Positions 1 through 7,921 of a DNA stretch of 64,000 nucleotides are shown piece by piece (position 1 is the first letter of the stretch; the number at the start of each line of letters is the position of its first letter). A program made the translations under genes and the position numbers. This stretch comes from G965267185 sp965267185 (GTDB lineage: Bacteria; Pseudomonadota; Alphaproteobacteria; UBA6615): contig OZ253937.1 of NCBI GenBank assembly GCA_965267185.1, positions 558,001-622,000 of the forward strand, in the 5' to 3' direction. Below the pieces are notes generated by a model that worked only from the letters and a program-made list of their open reading frames with translations, was not told the DNA's origin and ran no database searches.

Positions 1-65
1 TCGCAATTGTCGATGAAATCGAACTACGCGCGAAGGTCGAGCTGGCTAAACTCTCGATGATTTGA
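1..65 (+). CDS. C-terminal tail of an unidentified gene cut by the window edge
   Basis: The third frame is open from the window edge to a TGA at 63-65 and reads AIVDEIELRAKVELAKLSMI, an amphipathic charged sequence that looks like the end of a helical protein. Only 20 residues are visible, so the family cannot be named and the open frame could be chance. Confidence 0.3.
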   Translation, partial: AIVDEIELRAKVELAKLSMI

Positions 66-263
66 AAATAGACGCTAATTTAAGCTGGCGCGTTTCCCCT
101 AGTAAGTCCCAAAATTCCTTGAATCTCAACGCGATACCTGCGTTTACGGAATATCAGGCAACATGAACTAGAAAAGCGATTCATCTTGCCTGAGACAAGT
201 AGGCGTATATATATTCCGCGCGCCGCGAGCGGCCTATCTGTGAACCTGGATTGAGGATGGACC

Positions 264-683
264 ATGTCGTCGACGATGCTACCGCCCGACTACGTTCCGT
301 CTGATGACGATGAGTTCATGAACCCAATGATGATGGAGTTCTTCCGTCAACGCCTGCTCGAATGGCGCAGCGAGCTACTGCGCGAATCCGACCAAACGCT
401 GGCGAACATGCAGAACACCAGCATCCAAGAGCCCGACATCGCCGACCGGGCGTCGCTTGAAAGCGAACGGGCGTTGGAGTTGCGTACGCGCGACCGCGGC
501 CGCAAGCTGATCAGCAAGATCGACGACGCGCTTCGCCGCATCGAAACCGGCGACTACGGTTATTGCGAAGATTCCGGTGAGCCGATCAATATTCGCCGCC
601 TCATCGCGCGGCCAATTGCGACCCTCAGCGTCGAGGCGCAAGAACGCCACGAACGTATGGAAAAGACCCACCGCGAAAGCTGA
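264..683 (+). CDS. dksA: DksA/TraR-family RNA polymerase-binding transcription factor (zinc-less type)
   Basis: This 139-aa protein matches DksA, which binds in the RNA polymerase secondary channel and works with ppGpp to adjust rRNA, amino-acid and motility promoters. The coiled coil spans about residues 30-95 and the globular zinc-finger region about 98-130. In classic DksA four cysteines hold zinc; here only C101 remains, and the other three positions read S104, S122 and A125 (in YGYCEDSGEP and TLSVEAQERHER). As far as I recall this cysteine-poor form is usual in alphaproteobacteria and still active. The start at 264 follows a GAGGA motif. A TTGCCT (186) and TATATT (210) pair with 18-bp spacing is a possible promoter. 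Confidence 0.9.
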   Translation: MSSTMLPPDYVPSDDDEFMNPMMMEFFRQRLLEWRSELLRESDQTLANMQNTSIQEPDIADRASLESERALELRTRDRGRKLISKIDDALRRIETGDYGYCEDSGEPINIRRLIARPIATLSVEAQERHERMEKTHRES

Positions 684-719
684 CCTCGGCGACGGTCCGC
701 TAAAAACCGGCTGCTGGCG

Positions 720-1934
720 CTACGCCGACCGCATCTGGGTGAGAAAGCGGTCGACCGCTTCCTGAAGGTTCTGGGTCTGGCTGTTGAGGTTATCCGACGA
801 TTCCTGAACGCCTTGGGCGTTTTTGCCGGTTTTCTCGAGGGTCGCCGAGATATCGACGATTTTGGATGAAACCTCGCGAGATCCTTCTGCGGCCTGCGTA
901 ACGTTTTGGCTGATTTCAGACGTTGCCGCTGTTTGTTGTTCGACAGCCGCGCCGATGGCTTCGGCGACCTGGTTCAAGCCCTCCATCTGGTCGACGACCG
1001 ACGTTACGGCGGCCGCCGTCTCCTCGCTGACCGTCTGAATGGCCTCGATCTGGGTCTTGATATCCTGGGTTGCGGAATCGGTTTCCTCGGCAAGCTTCTT
1101 AACTTCACTGGCGACAACGGCGAATCCCTTACCGGCTTCTCCGGCACGCGCCGCCTCGATCGTTGCGTTGAGCGCTAGCAGTTTCGTTTGGTTAGCGATC
1201 TGCTGGATGAATGCGCTGACTTTGTCGACCTCTTCACCGGCTGTCCTGAGCTGGGCGACCGATTTCTGCGCTTCGTCGACGGTCGCCACGGCCTGCCGGG
1301 TGGCTTTGGCAGAGCTCGAAATCTGCGAGCTTATTTCCTGAATCGATGCGGTTAGCTCTTCGGCGCTGGCGGCGACCGTTTGCGTGCTGACGTTGGATTC
1401 TTCGGCGGCGCTGGCTACCGAGACGCTTTGGTCGTGAGCCGCCGTGGCTTCGCTCGTCATTTCCTGCGCCGCCGAACTCATTTCCCCTGCCGTCGCGGCG
1501 ATATTGCCAACAACGGTTGCAACCGTTTGTTCGAGTTCGTCGGCGACTTGGTGCCGCGCCGAAACCGCTTGTTCCTCCATTTCCTGCATGGTTTCGCGGG
1601 CCCGATTGATGAGACCGGCCCCGCGGCGAAAATCGCCCAGCATGCCGGTTTCCAGAAACGGCCGGTAGTATTTCCCTTCCGCGGCATATTGGAGCGAAGC
1701 GCCGGACTCGCGCACATAAGCGTCGGTTAAATCCAGAAGATCGTTGATCGAGTTTACGAACCCGACCAGCTCGCCGAGCTCTTCGATTTCGGTAATGCGG
1801 GCTTCGAGGTTGCCGGCGGCCACCTCGCGGCAGACCGCTTCGGCCTTGGCAAAGGCTTTCCGATACGTTGCCGCACCCGTGCGGTGAGCGCTGTTGCTGT
1901 CAGCTTTTCCGAAAGTTTTGCGAAGCGCGTTCAT
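720..1934 (-). CDS. Soluble methyl-accepting chemotaxis protein
   Basis: This 404-aa chemoreceptor has no membrane segment. Residues 25-130 look like HAMP-type helices (CREVAAGNLEARI, then AAEGKYYRPFLETGMLGDF). Residues 130-400 are the long MCP signalling coiled coil with the conserved hairpin tip around NQTKLLALNATIEAARAGE, which contacts CheA and CheW. It lies 49 bp downstream of the PAS-domain gene on the same strand, so the two together probably replace a one-piece Aer-type redox sensor. The ligand is presumably sensed by the PAS partner; that is inference. Confidence 0.9.
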   Translation of the reverse strand: MNALRKTFGKADSNSAHRTGAATYRKAFAKAEAVCREVAAGNLEARITEIEELGELVGFVNSINDLLDLTDAYVRESGASLQYAAEGKYYRPFLETGMLGDFRRGAGLINRARETMQEMEEQAVSARHQVADELEQTVATVVGNIAATAGEMSSAAQEMTSEATAAHDQSVSVASAAEESNVSTQTVAASAEELTASIQEISSQISSSAKATRQAVATVDEAQKSVAQLRTAGEEVDKVSAFIQQIANQTKLLALNATIEAARAGEAGKGFAVVASEVKKLAEETDSATQDIKTQIEAIQTVSEETAAAVTSVVDQMEGLNQVAEAIGAAVEQQTAATSEISQNVTQAAEGSREVSSKIVDISATLEKTGKNAQGVQESSDNLNSQTQNLQEAVDRFLTQMRSA

Positions 1935-1983
1935 CGGTGTCTTCCATCCTATTGTTTTTGTTTCTACTGGAGCGGAATCGCGG

Positions 1984-2508
1984 CTAAAGCGCGTGCACGA
2001 ATTCGTCGTAGGTTGTGCCTTGTTCCTTCAATAGGGCGAGCAGCTTGTCGTAGCCGGCGTTCATGCCCTGCTTACGGTCATCGTATTTTTGTTCTTCAGC
2101 GAGCAATGCCCGATAGAGCCCGCCGATCTGGTCGACAGCGTTACGCTGCGGACAGCGCCGGTTCGAATGGAAACCGGTAATCTCGCCATTGGCGTCGAAG
2201 CTCGGGGTGACATGGGCGAATACCCAGTAAAAATCTCCGTTTTTCGCCATGTTCTTCACGTATGCGAATATCTCGCGCTTGTCCTGAATGGTGTCCCACA
2301 GCAGCTTAAAAATGCTGCGCGGCATATCCGGGTGGCGCACCAAGCTGTGCGGCGCCCCGAGAACCTCGCTCTCCCGATAGAGTGCAATGTCCAGGAACAC
2401 GCGGTTCGCGTATGTGATACGGCCGGTTGGGTCGGTCTTGCTGACGATGATCTCGTCCTCGCCAAACGTCCGTTCGTTGTTTGTGGGAGTAATGTTGTGT
2501 TTTGTCAT
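1984..2508 (-). CDS. Aer-type PAS domain protein
   Basis: This 174-aa cytoplasmic protein has a PAS domain over about residues 18-120. It carries the Aer signature LVRHPDMPRSIFKLLWDTI followed by KNGDFYWVFAHVTP, which in Aer surrounds the FAD-binding pocket used for energy and oxygen taxis. The C-terminal 50 residues are helical and charged. No MCP domain is attached; the chemoreceptor is encoded directly downstream as a separate protein. A GCCGATAA motif upstream (2538-2545) resembles a sigma-28 -10 element. Confidence 0.85.
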   Translation of the reverse strand: MTKHNITPTNNERTFGEDEIIVSKTDPTGRITYANRVFLDIALYRESEVLGAPHSLVRHPDMPRSIFKLLWDTIQDKREIFAYVKNMAKNGDFYWVFAHVTPSFDANGEITGFHSNRRCPQRNAVDQIGGLYRALLAEEQKYDDRKQGMNAGYDKLLALLKEQGTTYDEFVHAL

Positions 2509-2537
2509 GCCATTATACTTTATACACTTAACTATTT

Positions 2538-2545
2538 TTATCGGC
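2538..2545 (-). promoter_or_regulatory. Candidate flagellar sigma-28 (FliA-type) -10 element
   Basis: The minus strand reads GCCGATAA about 30 bp ahead of the PAS gene start, identical to the consensus -10 of FliA-dependent promoters. A good -35 (TAAA-type) at the usual distance is not visible, so this is a weak call that gains support from the chemotaxis genes behind it. Confidence 0.35.
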
Positions 2546-2640
2546 GTAACGAGTAGTGTCGATTGGTTAACAAATGTGTAAATTCCAAATAGATAGACTA
2601 TTGTTATTTATAGATGTGCGGTAATGTCGCACCTAATTTT

Positions 2641-2707
2641 GGAGGGGGAAAATCAATGCGGTGGCGTTCTCTATATGCATGTAATTAATGCAGTAATATG
2701 CCACCGC
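2641..2707 (+). promoter_or_regulatory. Mini-ORF with strong ribosome binding site overlapping an inverted repeat
   Basis: GGAGGGGG (2641-2648) lies 7 nt ahead of an ATG (2656) that opens an 11-codon frame, MRWRSLYACN then TAA at 2686-2688. The 5' arm GCGGTGGC (2658-2665) of a perfect 8-bp inverted repeat lies inside this frame and its partner GCCACCGC (2700-2707) just after it; an inner TGCAT/ATGCA pair could extend the fold. Ribosomes on the mini-ORF would open the stem, as in a leader-peptide attenuator. The next gene begins 175 bp downstream. Function is inference. Confidence 0.3.
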
Positions 2708-2881
2708 GAATACATGAGTATGATTTGGTGGTAACGGTTCGCATTCTCACGCGGAACAAGTGGCACTATCGGCTATTTCAGTGTTCAAACGAAGCCGCGA
2801 AGCTTCCATAGTTTCGGTAAAGCTGGCACGCTGCCCATCAAGTTACACGAAGCCGGTTCTTGTCCTGGGGGGACGAATATT

Positions 2882-3910
2882 ATGCGGGCGATGGTCGTCG
2901 AAAATTGGGGCGAGTCCTTTAAGCTGCACGAACGGCCGGATCCCGAGCCGGGGCCGGGCGAGGCGGTGATGAAAGTGCGCGCGGCGGGCGCCGGGCTGAC
3001 GCTTGTCACCATGCGCAGCGGTGTCTTCGGCGGCGAGGCGCCGCGCGTTATGGGGCACGAACTCGGCGGCGATATCGTGGCCGTCGGCGACGGTGTTACC
3101 AATGTGGCGGTGGGCGACCGCTGCGCTGTCTATTTCTATCTCAATTGCGGGCATTGCCGGTGGTGCCGCAACGGCCGCGAAACTTTATGCGAAAATCACG
3201 GCGGTTATGTCGGGGTGCACCGGGACGGCGGCTACGCCGACTATGTTTGTTTGCCGGCAGATAATTTCCTGCCGATCCCCGACGGGCTCGACTATGAAGG
3301 TGCCGCGGTCGCCGCCGACGCGGTAAATACGCCGTGGCACTGCATGCGCGAACGCGCGCAGATAAATCCTCACGACGATGTGCTGCTGGTTGGCGCCGGC
3401 GGCGGCGTTGGCATTCATGGCGTCCAGGTTGCCAAGCTTTTCGGCGCCCGGGTCATCGCTGCGGATATTTCAGATGACAAGCTCGAATTGGCCCGCGAAT
3501 GGGGAGCCGACGAAGTCATTAATGTTCGTGCTGTCAATGATTTGGCAGCCGAAGTTAAGAAGCTAACTGACGGTAAGGGGGTTGAGGCTGCGGTCGACTT
3601 TCACGGCGCGCCGGAAACCTTCCAGGCCTGTATCGAAGCGCTGACGCGCGCCGGCCGTGCGGTGGTGATCGGCGCACAGCCGGGCGACGTGAAGGTAAAT
3701 CCGATCAACCTCGTCATTACCGAGCAAATCATCACCGGATCGCGGCATTCGACGCGCGCCGAGTTGATGGAAACCATGGAGGTGATGGCGCGTGGCGATG
3801 TGAAGGCCGTGGTTGGCAAGCGCGTCCACTTCACGGAAGTGGAAACCCTGTTCGACGATCTTAAGGCGCAGCAACTTTTGGGCCGGGGCGGCCTATTGTA
3901 CGACGATTAG
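2882..3910 (+). CDS. Zinc-type medium-chain alcohol dehydrogenase family oxidoreductase
   Basis: This 342-aa protein has the MDR fold: a GroES-like domain (residues 1-150) and a Rossmann NAD(P) domain (about 165-300) with GAGGGVG. The structural zinc lobe is intact (CGHCRWCRNGRETLC, about residues 90-104), and so is the catalytic-zinc GHE (58-60). The first catalytic cysteine is absent (residues 36-44 read AGAGLTLVT), and the usual second one aligns with Asp in AADAVNTPWH, so the active-site metal may be held differently or be missing. Substrate is unknown. An acyl-CoA dehydrogenase gene follows 93 bp later, so the two may share a catabolic step. Confidence 0.8.
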   Translation: MRAMVVENWGESFKLHERPDPEPGPGEAVMKVRAAGAGLTLVTMRSGVFGGEAPRVMGHELGGDIVAVGDGVTNVAVGDRCAVYFYLNCGHCRWCRNGRETLCENHGGYVGVHRDGGYADYVCLPADNFLPIPDGLDYEGAAVAADAVNTPWHCMRERAQINPHDDVLLVGAGGGVGIHGVQVAKLFGARVIAADISDDKLELAREWGADEVINVRAVNDLAAEVKKLTDGKGVEAAVDFHGAPETFQACIEALTRAGRAVVIGAQPGDVKVNPINLVITEQIITGSRHSTRAELMETMEVMARGDVKAVVGKRVHFTEVETLFDDLKAQQLLGRGGLLYDD

Positions 3911-4003
3911 GCCGTACGACGGCTAGCTGTACGCTGGCCAGGCGGCAACGCACGATGACGATAATGACGCGGCGACCAAGCGCCGCGCGATAGGGAGGAA
4001 CAG

Positions 4004-5248
4004 ATGGTCGATTTCAAGCTAACCGAGCGGCAGGAGGAGTTGCGGCAGATCGCGCTCGACTACGCGATCAATACGGTGATGCCGCGGGCGGTGGCTGCCG
4101 ATCTGGAGCCCGAGCCGGATAAGTCGTTCGACTGGGAGCTGATCCGCGAGGCGTCGCGGCTGGGTCTGCGCACCCTGTCGGTGCCGCGCGATTATGGCGG
4201 TGAGGGCGCCGACGTGATGACCCTGTCGATGATCGGCGAGACCATCGCCTACGGCGACCTCGGCGTGGCGGTGGCGTTCGATCAGACGTGGAAAATCATG
4301 ACCATGCTGAGCCACTTGACGACCGAGGAGCAGCGCCAGCGCTGGTTGCCGGTCGTCATGGACGATGACGAATGCTTGCTCGCCGCAGCGGCGACCGAAC
4401 CGATGTCGGGCAGCGACACGATCTTGCCCTATAACGAGGCCGAGGGCGGCATTCAGATGACCGCGGTGAAGAAAAGCGATCGTTGGGTGCTCAACGGGAC
4501 CAAGCGCTACATCTCCAATGGCGGCCTGGCCAAGGTCATTTATGTTATGGCGCGTACCGATCTGTCGAAGCCGCCGATGGAAAGCATCGTCGGCTTCATC
4601 CTGAAATCGGATACGCCGGGTTATTCGTGCACCGAAGTGTGGGACAAGCTCGGCCAGCGCGCGGTGCAGAACGGCACGTTGGAATTCAACAATGTGGAGA
4701 TTCCGGATGAGGATGTCATCGGCCAACCGGGTAACGCATTAGCCGAGATTGGCGCATTGCTGACCCGTTTTGGTTCCAACATACAGGCCGGGGCGACCGT
4801 CTTGGGCGTTGCCCAGCGGGCTTACGATGTAACGCTGCAATACGCCAAGCAGCGGGTGCAGGGCGGGGTTCCGATCTTCGAGCACCAGATCCAGGCAAAG
4901 CGCTTGGCGCGGATGCAGATGATGCTGGAATCCGCGCGGTTTTATCTGTGGTATTCGGGCTGGACGGCGACCGAAGGCAATACCGATGCACGCGCGGCGT
5001 CGCTGTGCAAAATCCACGCGTCGGAATCGGCGCTTACCGTCACCCAGGAAGCATTCGAGCTGTGGGCGGCGACCGGCTACATGAAGAAGAACCCGATCGA
5101 AAAGCTGTTGCGCGACGCCCTGAGCTTCATCCACTCCGACGGCACGAACGATGTGTTGGCGTTGAAAGCATCGCGTTTACTCGGTGAGATCGAGAGTAAC
5201 GATCCGCGCTACAGCAAGCGTGTCGAAGAGGCGGCCGCCGGCAACTAG
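4004..5248 (+). CDS. Acyl-CoA dehydrogenase family protein
   Basis: At 414 aa this is the normal length for an FAD-dependent acyl-CoA dehydrogenase. The N-terminal helical domain (to about 125), the beta domain with the flavin-contact motif ATEPMSGSD (about 127-135), and the C-terminal helical bundle (about 240-400) are all present. The C-terminal stretch EAFELWAATGYMKKNP and SDGTNDVLALKASRLLGE fit the family. The gene has a GGAGGAA ribosome site and follows the alcohol dehydrogenase on the same strand. The acyl substrate cannot be read from sequence. Linkage to the cluster that starts at 5255 is possible but unsupported. Confidence 0.88.
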   Translation: MVDFKLTERQEELRQIALDYAINTVMPRAVAADLEPEPDKSFDWELIREASRLGLRTLSVPRDYGGEGADVMTLSMIGETIAYGDLGVAVAFDQTWKIMTMLSHLTTEEQRQRWLPVVMDDDECLLAAAATEPMSGSDTILPYNEAEGGIQMTAVKKSDRWVLNGTKRYISNGGLAKVIYVMARTDLSKPPMESIVGFILKSDTPGYSCTEVWDKLGQRAVQNGTLEFNNVEIPDEDVIGQPGNALAEIGALLTRFGSNIQAGATVLGVAQRAYDVTLQYAKQRVQGGVPIFEHQIQAKRLARMQMMLESARFYLWYSGWTATEGNTDARAASLCKIHASESALTVTQEAFELWAATGYMKKNPIEKLLRDALSFIHSDGTNDVLALKASRLLGEIESNDPRYSKRVEEAAAGN

Positions 5249-5254
5249 CCGCGT

Positions 5255-6574
5255 TTAAGCGACGGTTCGCAGTGTCGGTGCCGTCCTCATGCAGCGTTCG
5301 ATGAGGCCGGCGCGCATGAGCGTTTGCGCGGTCTCGATCGCTTCGGAGACCGAGATGCCGATGACGTCGCACACTTCGAAGAGGTCTCTTGTGCCGTCGG
5401 CATAGCTGAGGAAATTAAGCAGAATGCGCACGCTTTCGTCGGCGTCGCGCGTTCCCAGCGAGCGGTAGAGCCCGTGTTTACCGAGCATCGGTTCGCACAT
5501 CGTCTTGCTGCGATACACCAAGTTGTGCTCGAGCGCCTCGAGGCTGGTTTTGTAGATCTGGAAGCTACTTTCCAGGCCGTCGGGGGTAATCACCGACAGG
5601 TCGTCGTGCGAGGTGTGATACTCGGGAAACTCCGCGTGGCGGGTGCGCATGATCGAGGCGACCGGCAAGTCGACCCCGGGGGCGCAGTATTGCCGCTCGT
5701 CGCTCGCCCGATACAAGTACGAATACTCGTTGAACGCCGGCGCATGCTGGCGCAGTGCGTGGCGGGCCGCCTGGTCGGCGACGCTGTTGCCGTCGCGCGA
5801 TGTCAGAAGCGAGTAGGCTCGCTCGTCGCCGACGTTGGTGAGCACGTAGCCCGCGGCGACATTGCGTTTTAGATGCTCGAGATTCCGACTGATGTACCAA
5901 ATGGCGCCGAGGGTCTCAGGCCCGAAGAATATCCGGTACGTATAGCGGCGGCTCGGCAGCGACATGAGCCAGCGCGCCAGCGCGGTGGTGACTACCGGCC
6001 CCGACACTTCGTTGTTCGCCATCGAGGGATGGCAAACATAGGTCGACAACAGAATTTCCCGCTCCTCGGCACCCGGCAGCACCAATTCGGCGCACGACAT
6101 GTGGCCGGGTTCAAGCGTTGAGTCGATCACCACGTGGTAGCGGCCGGGCTTGAGGCTTTCGAGTTGATTTTGGGTGAGGCAGAAGCCCCAGGTCCGATTG
6201 TAGTAGGACGTGATGTAGGGGACGGCGTCCGGCAGCTCAGGCTGCGAGTGCAGATGCGGCTTCAGCTCTTCCAGCGTGAGCCAGCGGTCGACCGGTTCGG
6301 AATAGCCGACGACGTGCAGGTTGCTGTCGGCAAAGTCGACGATCCGCTCGCCGGCTTCGTTTTCGATATAGGCGCCGCGAATGTTCCATTCGTCGGGGAC
6401 AGTCCAATCGAAGGCCTTGGTGCCGGTCGGTACTTCGAACCGTTCGAGGTCGGGCAGGATATCGCCCAGATAGTCCAGCGTTTCGCGGACACCGTCTCCG
6501 GTCAAACTTCGGCAAATCGGGAAAAGGTCGCTCGCCCAGCGGTAAATATCGTCGCCAGTCGGAAAACTGGTCAT
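5255..6574 (-). CDS. DUF4910/DUF2172-type zinc aminopeptidase-like protein with C-terminal winged helix
   Basis: This 439-aa protein starts with the family opening DLFPICRSLTGDGVRETL (residues 16-33). It carries the metal-site motif CHPSMANNEVSGP (about 196-208), the acidic and histidine motifs around GPETLGAIWYI and SHDDLSVITPDGL, and a C-terminal winged-helix segment (about 365-425). The family is related to M28 aminopeptidases, and I recall it mostly from surface-glycan and modified-amino-acid gene clusters. It is divergent from the kamA-like operon across a 203-bp gap, so it may remove an aminoacyl or peptide group made there. That role is inference. Confidence 0.8.
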   Translation of the reverse strand: MTSFPTGDDIYRWASDLFPICRSLTGDGVRETLDYLGDILPDLERFEVPTGTKAFDWTVPDEWNIRGAYIENEAGERIVDFADSNLHVVGYSEPVDRWLTLEELKPHLHSQPELPDAVPYITSYYNRTWGFCLTQNQLESLKPGRYHVVIDSTLEPGHMSCAELVLPGAEEREILLSTYVCHPSMANNEVSGPVVTTALARWLMSLPSRRYTYRIFFGPETLGAIWYISRNLEHLKRNVAAGYVLTNVGDERAYSLLTSRDGNSVADQAARHALRQHAPAFNEYSYLYRASDERQYCAPGVDLPVASIMRTRHAEFPEYHTSHDDLSVITPDGLESSFQIYKTSLEALEHNLVYRSKTMCEPMLGKHGLYRSLGTRDADESVRILLNFLSYADGTRDLFEVCDVIGISVSEAIETAQTLMRAGLIERCMRTAPTLRTVA

Positions 6575-6777
6575 GCTTGGCCTCCCATACGCACAGAGAG
6601 GTAAACCATAGGGCGAACTTCTTAGCTCGCTATTAACGATATTTGATGCGGAAACGCAGGGTTACCGTGTTGCGGTCGAAATGCGTAAACCGTTCCTTAA
6701 AATGTCGACTTTAGGCTTGCGCTAACCAAACGGTTTCGCGGCCCGCCGCGTCAACGACCGAGCAGAAAGGTGGCAGC

Positions 6778-7917
6778 GTGGCTGGTTCGCGTAACGGCAA
6801 CTTTCCGGAACTTATCTCGCCATTTTTGCGTGCCAAGATCGACGAGGCGGTCCGTACGCAGGGGCCGGACAGCGAAGAGGTCCGCGCCCTGGAGCGGCAA
6901 TACGTTCTGTCGCCGCTGGAATCGGCGGTGCTGCCCAGTGACCGGTGGCGTCACTATCAGTCCGAAGTTCACTTTACCTTCGAAGGGGAGCCCGTGGTCG
7001 GAACCGAGCGGCTCTACCGGCGAACGATCTTGATCGAGCCGACCACGGTGTGCGCCGCCCATTGCCGCTGGTGCCTGCGCGGACAGTATCCGGTTCTTAC
7101 GATGAAGCGCGACGAAATCGATCACGCCGCCCGTTACATCGGGTCACCCGATCTCGCCGACGACATCGACGAAGTGTTGATCACCGGCGGCGATCCACTG
7201 ATGAGCCTGCCGATGCTCGACCATACGATTTCCGCGCTGCGCCGGTTTGCGCCCAATGTGCGCACGATCCGGATCGGTAGCCGGGTCCCGTTTCAGGACC
7301 CCGACCGGATCAACGACGCCATGCTGGAAATGTTGACACGCCACCGCGGTGTTCGCTTCGAGCTGGGCGTCAACGTCAATCACCCGGTGGAGTTTTGGCC
7401 CGAATCCGTCGCGGCGCTCGAGCGCCTGCAGGACATCGGTTTCCGGATCTACAATCAGCACCCGCTGTTGAAGGGGGTAAACGACGATCTCGAGACGCTG
7501 ACCGCGCTCTACGAACTGCTGCGCCAGCGCCATATCGAGGCACACTATCTGTTCCATGCCATTCCCATGCGCGGCACCGCCCACCATCGAACCTCGCTCG
7601 ACCGCGGGCTCGCGCTGGCGACCAAGCTGTGCGCCAGCGGCAGCTTTTCCGGCCGCGCCAAGCCGCGGTTCGCCGTGTTGAGCGATATCGGCAAGATCGT
7701 TTTGTACGAAGGCGTTATTGCCGACCGGCGGCCGGCCGAAAACCTCGTGCTGCTGCGCTCAGGCTTTAACCTTGCCGAGCGCCAGCGCTGGAACCCGAGC
7801 TGGCAGCCGCCGGAAAGTGTCGTTGTCGACGCCGACGGCACCATGTTGACCTGGTACCAGGACGGTACTGATGACGCGCAGGCGTTGCCGGTCGCGGCCG
7901 CCAGCGCGGCCCAGTGA
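6778..7917 (+). CDS. KamA-family radical SAM aminomutase
   Basis: This 379-aa protein matches lysine 2,3-aminomutase relatives. The SAM [4Fe-4S] cluster motif is C92-x3-C96-x2-C99. ITGGDPLM (135-142), IRIGSRVPF (165-173) and LLKGVND (230-236) follow in family order, and K306 in SDIGKIVLYEG is the likely PLP-linking lysine. By eye, the two aspartates that hold the substrate side-chain amine in lysine aminomutase fall on I262 and L301, so lysine is probably not the substrate. Translation starts at GTG 6778. The gene leads a tight operon with an acyltransferase, an adenylation enzyme and a carrier protein, which suggests it makes a beta-amino acid for them. Confidence 0.82.
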   Translation: MAGSRNGNFPELISPFLRAKIDEAVRTQGPDSEEVRALERQYVLSPLESAVLPSDRWRHYQSEVHFTFEGEPVVGTERLYRRTILIEPTTVCAAHCRWCLRGQYPVLTMKRDEIDHAARYIGSPDLADDIDEVLITGGDPLMSLPMLDHTISALRRFAPNVRTIRIGSRVPFQDPDRINDAMLEMLTRHRGVRFELGVNVNHPVEFWPESVAALERLQDIGFRIYNQHPLLKGVNDDLETLTALYELLRQRHIEAHYLFHAIPMRGTAHHRTSLDRGLALATKLCASGSFSGRAKPRFAVLSDIGKIVLYEGVIADRRPAENLVLLRSGFNLAERQRWNPSWQPPESVVVDADGTMLTWYQDGTDDAQALPVAAASAAQ

Positions 7918-7921
7918 CGCC

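Larger units (their letters stand above)
2509..2881. other. Divergent intergenic region between the taxis pair and the alcohol dehydrogenase
   Basis: This 373-bp region is much more AT-rich than its neighbours and has no long gene. It holds a sigma-28-like -10 element facing left, and a mini-ORF with an overlapping inverted repeat facing right; both are listed separately. I see nothing else firm in it. Confidence 0.7.

Noticed and set aside
80..265. Minus-strand 61-codon frame upstream of dksA
   Set aside because: There is no motif, and it overlaps the probable dksA promoter and start.
4019..4726. Minus-strand frame of 235 codons opposite the acyl-CoA dehydrogenase
   Set aside because: The His/Arg-rich product is typical of antisense frames in GC-rich genes.
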